From Oceanospirillum sp048264105 (GTDB taxonomy: Bacteria; Pseudomonadota; Gammaproteobacteria; Pseudomonadales; Halomonadaceae): DNA of 64,000 bases. A program made the position numbers and the translations under genes. Positions 36,916-45,664 of the stretch are shown one piece after another (positions within the stretch are counted from its first letter, which is position 1; the number at the start of each line of letters is the position of its first letter). Location of the stretch: NCBI GenBank assembly GCA_048264105.1, contig JBLXDJ010000003.1:248001-312000 (forward strand). The letters run 5' to 3'. The notes beneath the pieces were generated by a model. That model worked only from the letters and a program-made list of their open reading frames with translations. It did no database searches and was not told the DNA's origin.

Positions 36916-37590
36916 TTAACTTCTTGCGGCAGCAGCCTGATGTTCTTTCAGTATCGGCGCGGATGTCGTCTTAACAACCACCTTGTCATCCGAACTGTGC
37001 TGCAGTTTCGGCTGAGTATTCTGCTGACGATAGCGACCAATAATCGATCCCATCACCACCGTCACCAGCAGCGACGCAAACCACAGCTCTGCACCGAATA
37101 ACCACAGACCGATACCGATAGTAATCGCATCGATCACCAGCAGTGCCCAGCCACGATTCACACCCCAGGCACGCTCCATATAAAGCGCCAGTACGGTAAA
37201 GCCACCGGTTGACGCGTTATGCTGAAACAGCGTCACGATGCCGAAGGCCATCAAAGCACCCGCTGCCAGAGCACCCAGAATCGCAGAACCCAGATCCAGC
37301 ACCACATATTGACCAATCAGGTCGGTCAGCAAGCCGATCAGCGTCACCGCCAGTGCGGTTCGCAGGGTAAATGCCCAGCCCTTTTCATAAAAAGCCAGCA
37401 GGTAAAATGGCAGGTTAATCACCAGAAAGACCTGACCAAAAGTAAAATCTGCCAGCAGACGATCACCAATCAGACCCACACCGGTAATACCACCAACGGC
37501 CACATGGCTGGACTGTAAAAACAGGATACCCAGCGCCATCAGAAAACTACCTTCCAGAATACCTAACCAGTTATGTGCATGACGTTTCAT
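36916..37590 (-). CDS. YitT-family membrane protein
   Basis: 224 residues. Five to six membrane helices match YitT/DUF161: LEGSFLMALGILFLQSSHVA, VGGITGVGLIGDRLL, NLPFYLLAFYEKGWAFTLRT, FQHNASTGGFTVLALY, then a hydrophilic tail of about 40 residues (residues 185-224) in place of the usual C-terminal DUF2179 domain. Function is unknown. The gene faces a 589-bp non-coding region. Confidence 0.88.
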   Translation of the reverse strand: MKRHAHNWLGILEGSFLMALGILFLQSSHVAVGGITGVGLIGDRLLADFTFGQVFLVINLPFYLLAFYEKGWAFTLRTALAVTLIGLLTDLIGQYVVLDLGSAILGALAAGALMAFGIVTLFQHNASTGGFTVLALYMERAWGVNRGWALLVIDAITIGIGLWLFGAELWFASLLVTVVMGSIIGRYRQQNTQPKLQHSSDDKVVVKTTSAPILKEHQAAAARS

Positions 37591-38179
37591 TCAGAACTCT
37601 CTTTAACGCAAAGATGAAGCAAGCGCCGGATCTCCCCAACAGTGTGTTTACCGGGGAAACGACGATTCAAGAAACGGAGTCAGACTCCGCAAAAGCGAAA
37701 AAAGGAGCGTCAGCTCTGGAAGACACGCTGCTGAAGCTGAGCTTCGCAGAAGAGAAATTCGTTGGGTTTACTTTTGGCGTTTTTAATCGCGCGGACAGGA
37801 GAAAGACGCAGCATGGAACAGCAACCACTTAATACAGACGCATAAGAACATTGGCGCGCCATGCACCAGTTCAGACACATCAGTAATTTAACGGAAGCTC
37901 TTTTAATCAATGCCGGACACACCCTGCTAAGTGGTAGGTAAACGAGGCGCGTATTGTACGAGCTTTAACGCCGGACGCAAGGGGTAAGGCCATCGGTTTT
38001 TCCGGATCACTGGAGAAGCTGTAAATCTGTTACTACGCTTACTAGCCACAATCAGTCTTACCCCGCATCAGCTCTGCAAGTCACGCGTAATTCCTACCGT
38101 ATAGGGTGTTCGTTGCTGTACCGCCTTTTTGACATTAAGCGTGCGAATTACGCCTTAAAGCCAAAGAAAAGGAGCGCTT
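37591..38179. other. 589-bp intergenic region with several dyads
   Basis: It separates divergent yitT and MCP genes. A perfect dyad CGGAGT-CAG-ACTCCG lies at 37675-37689, and GAAGC-TGA-GCTTC at 37733-37745 is set inside a larger CTGCTGAAGC / GCTTCGCAG pairing. Open frames of 70-85 codons exist on both strands here but have no family features or good ribosome sites. The right end must hold the MCP promoter; I see no clear sigma-28 consensus. A structured leader or small RNA is possible. Confidence 0.55.
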
Positions 38180-39784
38180 ATGTTTAATCACAAATTGGCC
38201 GGAAAAATCCTCTACCCACTGCGAAATCTGTCGATACAGAAAAAATTATTCGGTGGGTTTGGCTTTATCATTCTTCTGCTGTTGATGGTGGCAGTAACAG
38301 GCCACCAGACTCTGATAGCCGTTGATAGCGAACACAAGGATCTGAAGCAACTGGACAGGATGGCCACCCTGATGGCCGATGCACGCATCGCCGAGAAAAA
38401 CTATGTGATTCGCGAAAAACCGGCCGCCCTTGAGGAGAACGCCCGACTGGTGGAACAGTTAAAGCGGATCGCCCAGCAACGGGCCGCCTCAACGACAGAT
38501 CCTGAAGCCACTGCTGTGCTGCGGGATATTGCCGCCAGCGTCGATGATTATGAAGCTGAATTTATGCGACTGGTGGAAGCCATCCGTACCCGACAACCGG
38601 ATAACACGGTCGATACCATTGAGGCCAACCTGACCCGTGAGGCCAAACGACTGACCAATAATATTGATCAGTGGTACGACGTCCGTCAGGCCGTACTCGT
38701 CGATACCGTCAATCAGACTCAGTGGATTGTCTTTCTTGCGGCTGCTGGGGCATTGCTGATCGGCATACTGATCGCCACCGCCGTCACCAAGGCGATCAAA
38801 GAACCGATTCATGAACTGCTGGAAGTGATCACCCAACTGGCTGACGGCAACCTCAATCAGAGCATCAGAAGCCGTCGTCAGGATGAGCTGGGCACTCTGA
38901 TGAATGCCACCCAGACGATGATCAATAACCTGCAGCAACTGATCGACCGCCTCAGTCAGGGCATCACTCAGCTGGCCTCCACCAGTGAAGAACTGTCATT
39001 AGTGGCGCAGCAAAATACCGAAGCGATTACCGAGCAGAAAAACGAGACCGATCAGGTGGCCACGGCCATGACCCAGATGGTTTCAACCGTACAGGAGGTG
39101 GCGCAGAATGCAGAACATGCCTCTGAAACCGCAGAAGAGTGTGAACAGCTGACCCAAAATGGCGGCCGCCTGATCCGCAACAGCATTCAGCAAACCGAGA
39201 ATCTCGCGGATGAGGTGGAAGAAGCAACGGAGTCGATTCTGGAGCTGAAAGCGCAGAGCGATCAGATCAGCACCGTGCTGGATGTGATTGCCGGAATTGC
39301 AGAACAGACCAATCTGCTGGCACTGAATGCGGCCATTGAAGCCGCTCGCGCGGGTGAAGCCGGCCGGGGGTTTGCCGTTGTCGCAGACGAAGTCCGCACC
39401 CTGTCACAGAAAACACAGGAATCTACAGAACAGATTGAGAGTCTGATCACCAACCTGCAAAAAACCGCTGAACAGACCGCCAATAAGATGATGCACAGTT
39501 CTGAGCTGGCAAAATCCACCAAGGAACCGGCGCTGGAAGCCAGAACAGCGTTTAAATCCATTACCGAAGCCGTGCATCAGATTCAGGCGATGAATCAGCA
39601 GATCGCCGCAGCCGTAACCGAGCAGGGCACTGTGGCCGAGGACATTAACCGCAGCATTATCACCGTCTCACAATCGGCAGATATGACAGCAACCGCCAGT
39701 GAGCAGACACTGCAATCCAATCAGGAACTCAGTCGGCTGGGTGTTGATCTGCAGGATATGTCATCCAAATTCAGGCTGGCTTAA
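38180..39784 (+). CDS. Methyl-accepting chemotaxis protein
   Basis: 534 residues. Membrane helix 1 (about 23-43), helical periplasmic sensor (about 44-180, all-helical with KNYVIREKPAALEENARLVE, resembling helical bimodular/4HB sensors), helix 2 (182-202), HAMP (203-255), coiled-coil signalling domain. The hairpin tip is typical (IAEQTNLLALNAAIEAARAG, then GFAVVADEVRTLSQ). It passes ligand signals to CheA/CheW. Ligand unknown. GGAG precedes the ATG. The stop overlaps the stop of the convergent WaaF-like gene by 4 bp. Confidence 0.95.
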   Translation: MFNHKLAGKILYPLRNLSIQKKLFGGFGFIILLLLMVAVTGHQTLIAVDSEHKDLKQLDRMATLMADARIAEKNYVIREKPAALEENARLVEQLKRIAQQRAASTTDPEATAVLRDIAASVDDYEAEFMRLVEAIRTRQPDNTVDTIEANLTREAKRLTNNIDQWYDVRQAVLVDTVNQTQWIVFLAAAGALLIGILIATAVTKAIKEPIHELLEVITQLADGNLNQSIRSRRQDELGTLMNATQTMINNLQQLIDRLSQGITQLASTSEELSLVAQQNTEAITEQKNETDQVATAMTQMVSTVQEVAQNAEHASETAEECEQLTQNGGRLIRNSIQQTENLADEVEEATESILELKAQSDQISTVLDVIAGIAEQTNLLALNAAIEAARAGEAGRGFAVVADEVRTLSQKTQESTEQIESLITNLQKTAEQTANKMMHSSELAKSTKEPALEARTAFKSITEAVHQIQAMNQQIAAAVTEQGTVAEDINRSIITVSQSADMTATASEQTLQSNQELSRLGVDLQDMSSKFRLA

Positions 39785-40908
39785 TCCACCGCCTGCATCG
39801 GCACCATACTGAGCAGAGCCGACCGGACCCGCTCCACACTCAGATCATGAATGCAGGGATCGGTGGCTTTGTTTTTACTCTGCCGACAGGTCAGATCCTT
39901 GCAGGGCTGACAGCTTCGGTCACTGCTGACCGTGCGGGCTTTTGAAGCCGACTCCTTGTCGCCCTGCACCGCTTGCGGTGTGGATTGGTGAGTTCGCTGG
40001 TCATGATCAACCGACATAAACTCCTGCAGCTGTCCTGCGCCCTGCAGCATCACCAGAGGATGATTGAGCGCGCGACAAAGCTGGCTGTAAAGTGTCTCCT
40101 GAGCCAGAACCGCGCGACTCTCCGCCAGCAGATCCAGGGTGTCATCCCAGGCCAGACGACCACACAGATTACTGATCTCCATCTGGCGCTCACGATCCAA
40201 TGCCGCACAGATCTGTTCACAAAAAGCCTGTTCTTTACGGGGGGCGATCAGCCAGACCTGCCAACCCTGATCAATCAGCTGGGCGGCCAGTTCAGACCAG
40301 CGCTCGGCAGGCCAGCGCTCGGCAGGCCAGCGCTGTCCGGATGAGAGATCACCACCGGGACAAAACACCACGGCGGGACGCTCCTGATCCAGATAATGTT
40401 CTTTGATCAGAGCCTGCGCGTTATCGGCATCGGCAAACACCTGGGGCTGAAAAGGCTCATCACTCATTTCCCCATGATCATCCGCCAACGCCAGATAACG
40501 GCTGCGACGGGTCGGAAACTTGCCCGCAGGCATCCAGCGGGGATCATTGATCAGTACAAACCGGAAGCGCCCCAGCTGACCACTGCGGCGGCCGACACCA
40601 GCCATCCAGGCCATAAAGGCGGGTTTCCAGCGGGAGGTAAATAACAGCGCCTGATCAAAGGGTTCAAACTCTTTCTGCCAATCTTCCAGCTGACGACCGG
40701 CGATCCAGTACAACTTACCGGCAGCATCAGCCGCTGGCAGTGCCAGCAGATCATCCAGTCCGTTCAGGCGGCGCGCCAACGAATGCAGCTGAACAGGCGC
40801 CATCAGGCTGATGCGACACTCACGGTGTTTACGGATCAGACGTTGGATGACACATTGCACATCCAGTAACGCATCCGGGGTTTCATCAGCAATCAGCAGA
40901 ATTTTCAT
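39781..40908 (-). CDS. Glycosyltransferase family 9 protein, degenerate WaaF-like
   Basis: 375 residues. Position after glnE-ilvE is that of waaF (heptosyltransferase II) in Pseudomonas. Family features: MKILLIADETPDALLDVQ start, FTSRWKPAFMAWMAGVGRRS, VFCPGGDLSSGQRWPAERW in place of the PGAEFGPAKRWP signature, and a C-terminal HDLSVERV. But the nucleotide-sugar loop, normally NDSGLMH, reads AQETLYSQ, so catalytic activity is doubtful. Residues 193-204 hold a duplicated RWPAE unit from a 15-bp tandem repeat, and about residues 303-330 are an insert rich in charged residues, followed by a Cys cluster (CQPCKDLTC). It may be inactive, altered in function, or bind a different donor. Confidence 0.8.
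   Translation of the reverse strand: MKILLIADETPDALLDVQCVIQRLIRKHRECRISLMAPVQLHSLARRLNGLDDLLALPAADAAGKLYWIAGRQLEDWQKEFEPFDQALLFTSRWKPAFMAWMAGVGRRSGQLGRFRFVLINDPRWMPAGKFPTRRSRYLALADDHGEMSDEPFQPQVFADADNAQALIKEHYLDQERPAVVFCPGGDLSSGQRWPAERWPAERWSELAAQLIDQGWQVWLIAPRKEQAFCEQICAALDRERQMEISNLCGRLAWDDTLDLLAESRAVLAQETLYSQLCRALNHPLVMLQGAGQLQEFMSVDHDQRTHQSTPQAVQGDKESASKARTVSSDRSCQPCKDLTCRQSKNKATDPCIHDLSVERVRSALLSMVPMQAVD
40297..40334 (-). repeat. 15-bp tandem repeat in the GT9 gene
   Basis: Two and a half copies of CCAGCGCTCGGCAGG (plus-strand reading). In frame, it duplicates RWPAE in the protein. Slippage here would add or remove five residues without a frameshift. Confidence 0.9.
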
Positions 40909-41042
40909 GACAGGCTCGTTTCGCTTACAGGGGATGGGGGATCACAGCATCTTACTGCCCGGGGCAGCTTTTACAAGTTTTCCGGGATCAGCGCTAAGAG
41001 GCTCGCAGAGAGGGTATAAGGGGTAATAACCCCCGAATACAA

Positions 41043-41096
41043 CAATGCCCGCAACGCTCTGTAGCCGGAAGCGGCTAAAGGCAGTTACGGGCATTG
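41043..41096 (-). repeat. Branched stem-loop after ilvE
   Basis: Outer 13-bp stem CAATGCCCGCAAC / GTTACGGGCATTG (one G-U on the minus-strand RNA) enclosing a perfect TAGCCG-4nt-CGGCTA hairpin. It starts 29 bp after the ilvE stop. A second small hairpin (GGGGT / ACCCC) follows at about 41020-41036. Likely an RNA 3'-end structure; the T run is poor. Confidence 0.6.
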
Positions 41097-41124
41097 ATCG
41101 GCATAACCCGGCAGATTCGCGGAT

Positions 41125-42051
41125 CTAGCTAACCGGAGCCAGCCACTCAGGATGCTCGGCTCGTTTACCGGTCACCTGATCAAAATAGAGACTCTGCAGT
41201 TTCTCGGTAATCGGGCCACGGCGGCCGGTGCCGATCTGACGACCATCCAGCTCACGGATCGGCAGCACTTCGGCCGCAGTACCGGTGAAGAAGGCTTCAT
41301 CCGCGATATAAACCTCATCACGGGTGATACGCTTTTCGATCACATCCAGGCCCAGCTCCTCTTTCGCCAGCTCAATCACGGTGCGACGGGTGATACCATC
41401 CAGACATGAGGTCAGTTCTGGGGTATAGATCTTGCCGTCACGAATGACAAAGATATTCTCGCCGGAACCTTCCGCCACATAACCTTCGTTATCCAGCAGC
41501 AGGGCTTCTTCACAACCGCTACGCAGGGCTTCTGACAGCGCCAGCATAGAGTTCATGTAGTTGCCGTTGGCCTTCGCCTTACACATGGTGATGTTCACAT
41601 GATGACGGGTGTAGGAGGAGGTCTGCACCTTGATGCCCAGCTCTTTTGCTTCCGGCGACATATAAGACGGCCACTCCCAGGCGGCGACCATAACATGCAC
41701 TTTCAGGTTGTCTGCACGCAGCCCCATGCCTTCAGCTCCGTAAAACACCATAGGGCGCAGGTAGGCGTGATCCAGATTGTTGTCACGCACGGCAGCCAGC
41801 TGAGCTTCGTTCAGCTCCTCTTTGCTGAAAGGAATCTGCATATCCAGAATATGGGCCGAACGGAACAGACGGTCGGTGTGCTCCTGCAGGCGGAAAATCT
41901 GCGCGCCCTTGTCGGTTGCATAAGCCCGGACACCTTCAAAACACCCCATACCGTAGTGCAGGGTGTGAGTCAGTACATGTACTTTTGCATCTTTCCAGTC
42001 CACCATCTGGCCATCTAACCAGATCAGACCTTCACGTTCGGCCATAGACAT
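41125..42051 (-). CDS. ilvE: Branched-chain amino acid aminotransferase
   Basis: 308 residues, fold type IV PLP enzyme. HTLHYGMGCFEGVRAY near the N-terminus, the PLP lysine in CKAKANGNYMNSM (Lys160), and EGSGENIFVIRDGKIYTPE near the phosphate site, then CLDGITRRTVIELA. It transfers amino groups in leucine, isoleucine and valine synthesis. AAGGA lies eight bases before the first ATG. Located between glnE and the WaaF-like gene, as in Pseudomonas. Confidence 0.96.
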   Translation of the reverse strand: MSMAEREGLIWLDGQMVDWKDAKVHVLTHTLHYGMGCFEGVRAYATDKGAQIFRLQEHTDRLFRSAHILDMQIPFSKEELNEAQLAAVRDNNLDHAYLRPMVFYGAEGMGLRADNLKVHVMVAAWEWPSYMSPEAKELGIKVQTSSYTRHHVNITMCKAKANGNYMNSMLALSEALRSGCEEALLLDNEGYVAEGSGENIFVIRDGKIYTPELTSCLDGITRRTVIELAKEELGLDVIEKRITRDEVYIADEAFFTGTAAEVLPIRELDGRQIGTGRRGPITEKLQSLYFDQVTGKRAEHPEWLAPVS

Positions 42052-42164
42052 ATCGGATTTCCTTCAGCGTTTGGGTTGTTTTTTTATTTTAAATTGCTGT
42101 TTTGTTTTCGAATCATTATTCCGCGTTCAAGTTTCAGTATAAGAGGCTTTACGCCACCGGGCGG

Positions 42165-45095
42165 TCAGCTTTCCAGCAGACTCTGCCAGATGCGGGTCAC
42201 GTTCGCTCTGTGATCGGTAAACTGATCCGCAGACACCACGCTCGGTATCTTCTGCATAGAAGCATCATGGGCGGCCTGACGGTACACCAGATAAGCCTCG
42301 CTCAGCTGGGCGACCTGCTCAGGCGTTAACAAGCCCACCTGTTCAACCGTCTCCAGAATACGCATGTTATCGGTCCACTGCAGCAGCTCAGGGTGTTCAC
42401 TGCTGAAGCGTAGTACACAGTACTGGGCGATAAATTCGATATCCACCATGCCACCGGCATCCTGCTTCAGGTGGAAGCTGGTGTGCGTACCGGTCGCATC
42501 CGGCTTGGAACCCAGATTGTCACGCATCTTAATACGCATGGAGACAACGTCTTCCTTCAGCTGATTCAGGTCGCGCTCTTCAGTGAGAATTTCAGCACGC
42601 ACCTCTGCAAACTTATCAGCAACCTCAGGACTACCGGCCACAACACGGGCGCGCACCAGGGCTTGTTTCTCCCAGGTCCAGGCTTCTTTCTGCTGATAGT
42701 CCCGGAAAGCTTTTACGGAGCTGACCAGCAAGCCGGAATTACCGGACGGACGCAGACGCATATCCACCTCATACAGCTGGCCGGATGGCGTCAGGGTGTT
42801 CAGAATATGAATAATCCGCTGCCCCAGACGAGTGAAGAAGACGCCATTATCGATGCTCTTCTTACCCTTGCTGTCACCATCGGTCACGCCCTGAGAGGCG
42901 GCGTCATGCAGGAACACCAGATCCAGATCCGAGCCGTAACCCAGCTCGATCCCCCCCATTTTGCCGTAACCGACAATGACAAAGGACGGGTCACAGGGAG
43001 TACCATCCTCTTTCGCCGGTACACCGTATTTATCGGTCAGGGTTTTCCATGCCATCTGCAGCACATATTCCAGCACCGCTTCAGCAATGTAGGTGAGGTA
43101 GTCACTGACCTTCATCAGGTGGCGGGTCTGGTTGATATCCGAAGCCGCCACACGCAGTACGTGAGCACGCTTGAAGTAGCGCAGCGCTTCCATCTGCGCT
43201 TCTTCATCTTCTTCCGGCAGACGCAACATCTGCTGGCGAAGATCATCACGCAGCAGCTCAATATCTGCCGGTGTATATAGGGTGGCCGGATTGAGCAGCT
43301 CATCCAGCAGGATCGGGGTTTTCGCCAGATGTTCAGCAATCCAAGGGCTGGCGGAACAGAGTTTAACCAGCTGCTTGAGGGCGCTTGGGTTCTCCATCAG
43401 CAGCACAAAGTAAGCACTTCTTCGCAGTACGGCTTCCACCAGCAGCAAGGTGCGCTCCAGCGTCTTGGATGGCGTACCGCATTCGGTCACCGCCTGCAGC
43501 AGCATCGGCATAAAGGCCTCGAGGCGCTCACGACCTTCCCGCTGTAACCCCTGAACGACCCGGCTGTTACGCAGGCTGTCCAGTCGGCGATAGGTGGTTT
43601 CGGCATCTTCAAAGCCCTGCTCTTCCAAGAGACGGGCACCGGCCTCGGGATCGTATTCGCCTTTCCAGAGCGCACCGAGTTCTGCGCTCTGACTGTCGTC
43701 CTGCTCCTCCTCATCTTCAGGAGCGGCAATTACATTCGCGAAGTGTTTACTGACTTTGCCCCGCTCCAGCTCCAGACGGGCCTCGAAATCCTGCCAGTTA
43801 TCGAAATTCATGATGTAGGCCATACGCAGGCGCGGGAAATCATCTTCCGGCAGCGTCTGGGTTTGCTGATCCGCAACGCCCTGCAGGGCATGTTCGGCAT
43901 TACGCAGGAAGAGATAACCTTCCAGCAGCTCATCGGTCACCGCCTGAGGAATCAGGCCTAGGCCGCTGATAATGGGCAGCACTTTACGGATTGATCGCTC
44001 CTGCAGTTCGGTATCCCGGCCACCACGAATCAGCTGGAACACCTGAGTAATAAACTCCACCTCACGGATACCACCGGGGCCGAGTTTTACGTTAGTGATC
44101 AGTCCCTTACGGCGCACCTCGCGGTTGATCATCGCTTTCATATCCCGCAGGGATTCGATAGCAGAGAAATCCACATACTTGCGGTAAACAAAGGAGTTCA
44201 GCTCTTCCAGCAGTGCGTTACCGCCTTCAATATCACCGGCGATAATACGCGCCTTGATCATGGCGTAGCGTTCCCACTCACGACCCTGATCATGGTAATA
44301 CTCCACCATGGCGTTATGGCTCAGCGCCAGCGACCCGCTTTGACCGTAGGGGCGCAAACGCATATCCACACGGAAGACAAAACCATCCACGGTATTGGCA
44401 TCCAACGCGGCAATCAGTTTCTGACCGAGGCGGATAAAGAAATCCTGATTATCCAGCGAGCGGCTGCCACCCTGAGTCTGGCCATGTTTCGGGAAGCAGA
44501 ACATCAGGTCGATATCGGAAGAGAGATTCAGTTCGCAGGCACCCAGTTTACCCATGCCGATAACCGACATACGCTGGGGTTGTGGCTCGCAGCCCTCCTC
44601 CGCTTTGGAGTGCGGGGTGCCCCACTTAGGTGTATAAAAATCGTACAGCCAGTTCAGAGCTTCATCGACACAGATATCCGCCAGATGACTGAGCTCTGCG
44701 GTGGTCTGCCACATATTGGTGGTAAAGGAGAAATCACGCCAGATAATGCGCATCATCATCTGACGGCGGAACTGACGCAGCGCCCGGTGCAGGTCATTTT
44801 CAGCGGCACAGTTTGCCAACTTAGCCTGCAGAATCTCCCGCATCTGAGCCGCACTCAGAGACTCGGTGAACCAGCCTTTTTCCAGCATCTCCGCCAGCAG
44901 GTAAGGAAAGCGCAGGGCGCTATCAACCACGTATTCGCTGCAGACGACGATCTTGTCGGCAAAGGGCAGCGCTTTAAGACCGGCGAACAGCTCAGGCTCC
45001 AGTCCATCCTGTAGTTTTTGCCACTGCTGATCCGAGGTGGATTTCAGATTTTCAGGCAGTTGTTGTGGGGGCTGTTGCGGGATGGATGATGTCAT
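42165..45095 (-). CDS. glnE: Glutamine synthetase adenylyltransferase/deadenylase
   Basis: 976 residues, a full-length GlnE. Two nucleotidyltransferase domains are visible: the N-terminal one (deadenylase) with LSSDIDLMF at 192-199 and the C-terminal one (adenylylase) with GYGSDLDLVFLHD near residue 700. Each is preceded by VIGMGKLGA or IVGYGKMGG and followed by a helical domain. It controls glutamine synthetase activity through PII and glutamine. AAGGA precedes the ATG. Confidence 0.97.
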   Translation of the reverse strand: MTSSIPQQPPQQLPENLKSTSDQQWQKLQDGLEPELFAGLKALPFADKIVVCSEYVVDSALRFPYLLAEMLEKGWFTESLSAAQMREILQAKLANCAAENDLHRALRQFRRQMMMRIIWRDFSFTTNMWQTTAELSHLADICVDEALNWLYDFYTPKWGTPHSKAEEGCEPQPQRMSVIGMGKLGACELNLSSDIDLMFCFPKHGQTQGGSRSLDNQDFFIRLGQKLIAALDANTVDGFVFRVDMRLRPYGQSGSLALSHNAMVEYYHDQGREWERYAMIKARIIAGDIEGGNALLEELNSFVYRKYVDFSAIESLRDMKAMINREVRRKGLITNVKLGPGGIREVEFITQVFQLIRGGRDTELQERSIRKVLPIISGLGLIPQAVTDELLEGYLFLRNAEHALQGVADQQTQTLPEDDFPRLRMAYIMNFDNWQDFEARLELERGKVSKHFANVIAAPEDEEEQDDSQSAELGALWKGEYDPEAGARLLEEQGFEDAETTYRRLDSLRNSRVVQGLQREGRERLEAFMPMLLQAVTECGTPSKTLERTLLLVEAVLRRSAYFVLLMENPSALKQLVKLCSASPWIAEHLAKTPILLDELLNPATLYTPADIELLRDDLRQQMLRLPEEDEEAQMEALRYFKRAHVLRVAASDINQTRHLMKVSDYLTYIAEAVLEYVLQMAWKTLTDKYGVPAKEDGTPCDPSFVIVGYGKMGGIELGYGSDLDLVFLHDAASQGVTDGDSKGKKSIDNGVFFTRLGQRIIHILNTLTPSGQLYEVDMRLRPSGNSGLLVSSVKAFRDYQQKEAWTWEKQALVRARVVAGSPEVADKFAEVRAEILTEERDLNQLKEDVVSMRIKMRDNLGSKPDATGTHTSFHLKQDAGGMVDIEFIAQYCVLRFSSEHPELLQWTDNMRILETVEQVGLLTPEQVAQLSEAYLVYRQAAHDASMQKIPSVVSADQFTDHRANVTRIWQSLLES

Positions 45096-45214
45096 GGTGA
45101 TTCCTTTATAGACCTAACATGAGCCGGAAGCTCAAACCCCGGATGCACCGGGTAACAATATCAAGATGCCGGACAATAACCGGAAAATGGCACCGGACAA
45201 ATATGAGTCCCGTT

Positions 45215-45583
45215 TTACCAAAAACGACTGATCAGGATGCTGCCCCATGTCACTCCGGCAAAGACCAGTGCGACAAATACGCCTGCAGAACCGATATCTT
45301 TCGCCCGGCCGGACAGCTCATGGTGCTCCGGGCCGATACGATCCACTACGGCTTCAATGGCGGAATTGACCAGTTCGGCAACTAATACCAGCACACAGCA
45401 GCCGATCAGCAGCAGACGCTCAACCAGGGTTTCACCGAGAAAAACTGCCGCCGGAAAGAGAATAACGCAAAGCGCCACTTCCTGACGGAAAGCCGCTTCG
45501 TTGATAAAGGCCGCTTTCAGGCCTTTCATGGAGTAACGGGTGGAGTGAATCAGGTGGGTCAGACCGGTATGACCTGGTTTCAT
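45215..45583 (-). CDS. dgkA: Diacylglycerol kinase
   Basis: 122 residues, three membrane helices. The active-site region is present: NEAAFRQEVALCV and LVAELVNSAIEAVVDRIG, then SGRAKDIGSAGVFVAL. It phosphorylates diacylglycerol, recycling lipid from membrane-derived oligosaccharide synthesis. AGGA lies ahead of the ATG. Confidence 0.95.
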   Translation of the reverse strand: MKPGHTGLTHLIHSTRYSMKGLKAAFINEAAFRQEVALCVILFPAAVFLGETLVERLLLIGCCVLVLVAELVNSAIEAVVDRIGPEHHELSGRAKDIGSAGVFVALVFAGVTWGSILISRFW

Positions 45584-45664
45584 GCTGCTTTTTCCTAAAC
45601 GTTCAGTCGACTGATCATAGCCGACCTTTTAACAGGGTTTAAATTCACCGATAGGGTAACAGAT

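Noticed and set aside
37575..37832. 85-codon plus-strand frame at the yitT start
   Set aside because: No family match, no ribosome site, overlaps the start of yitT; treated as non-coding.
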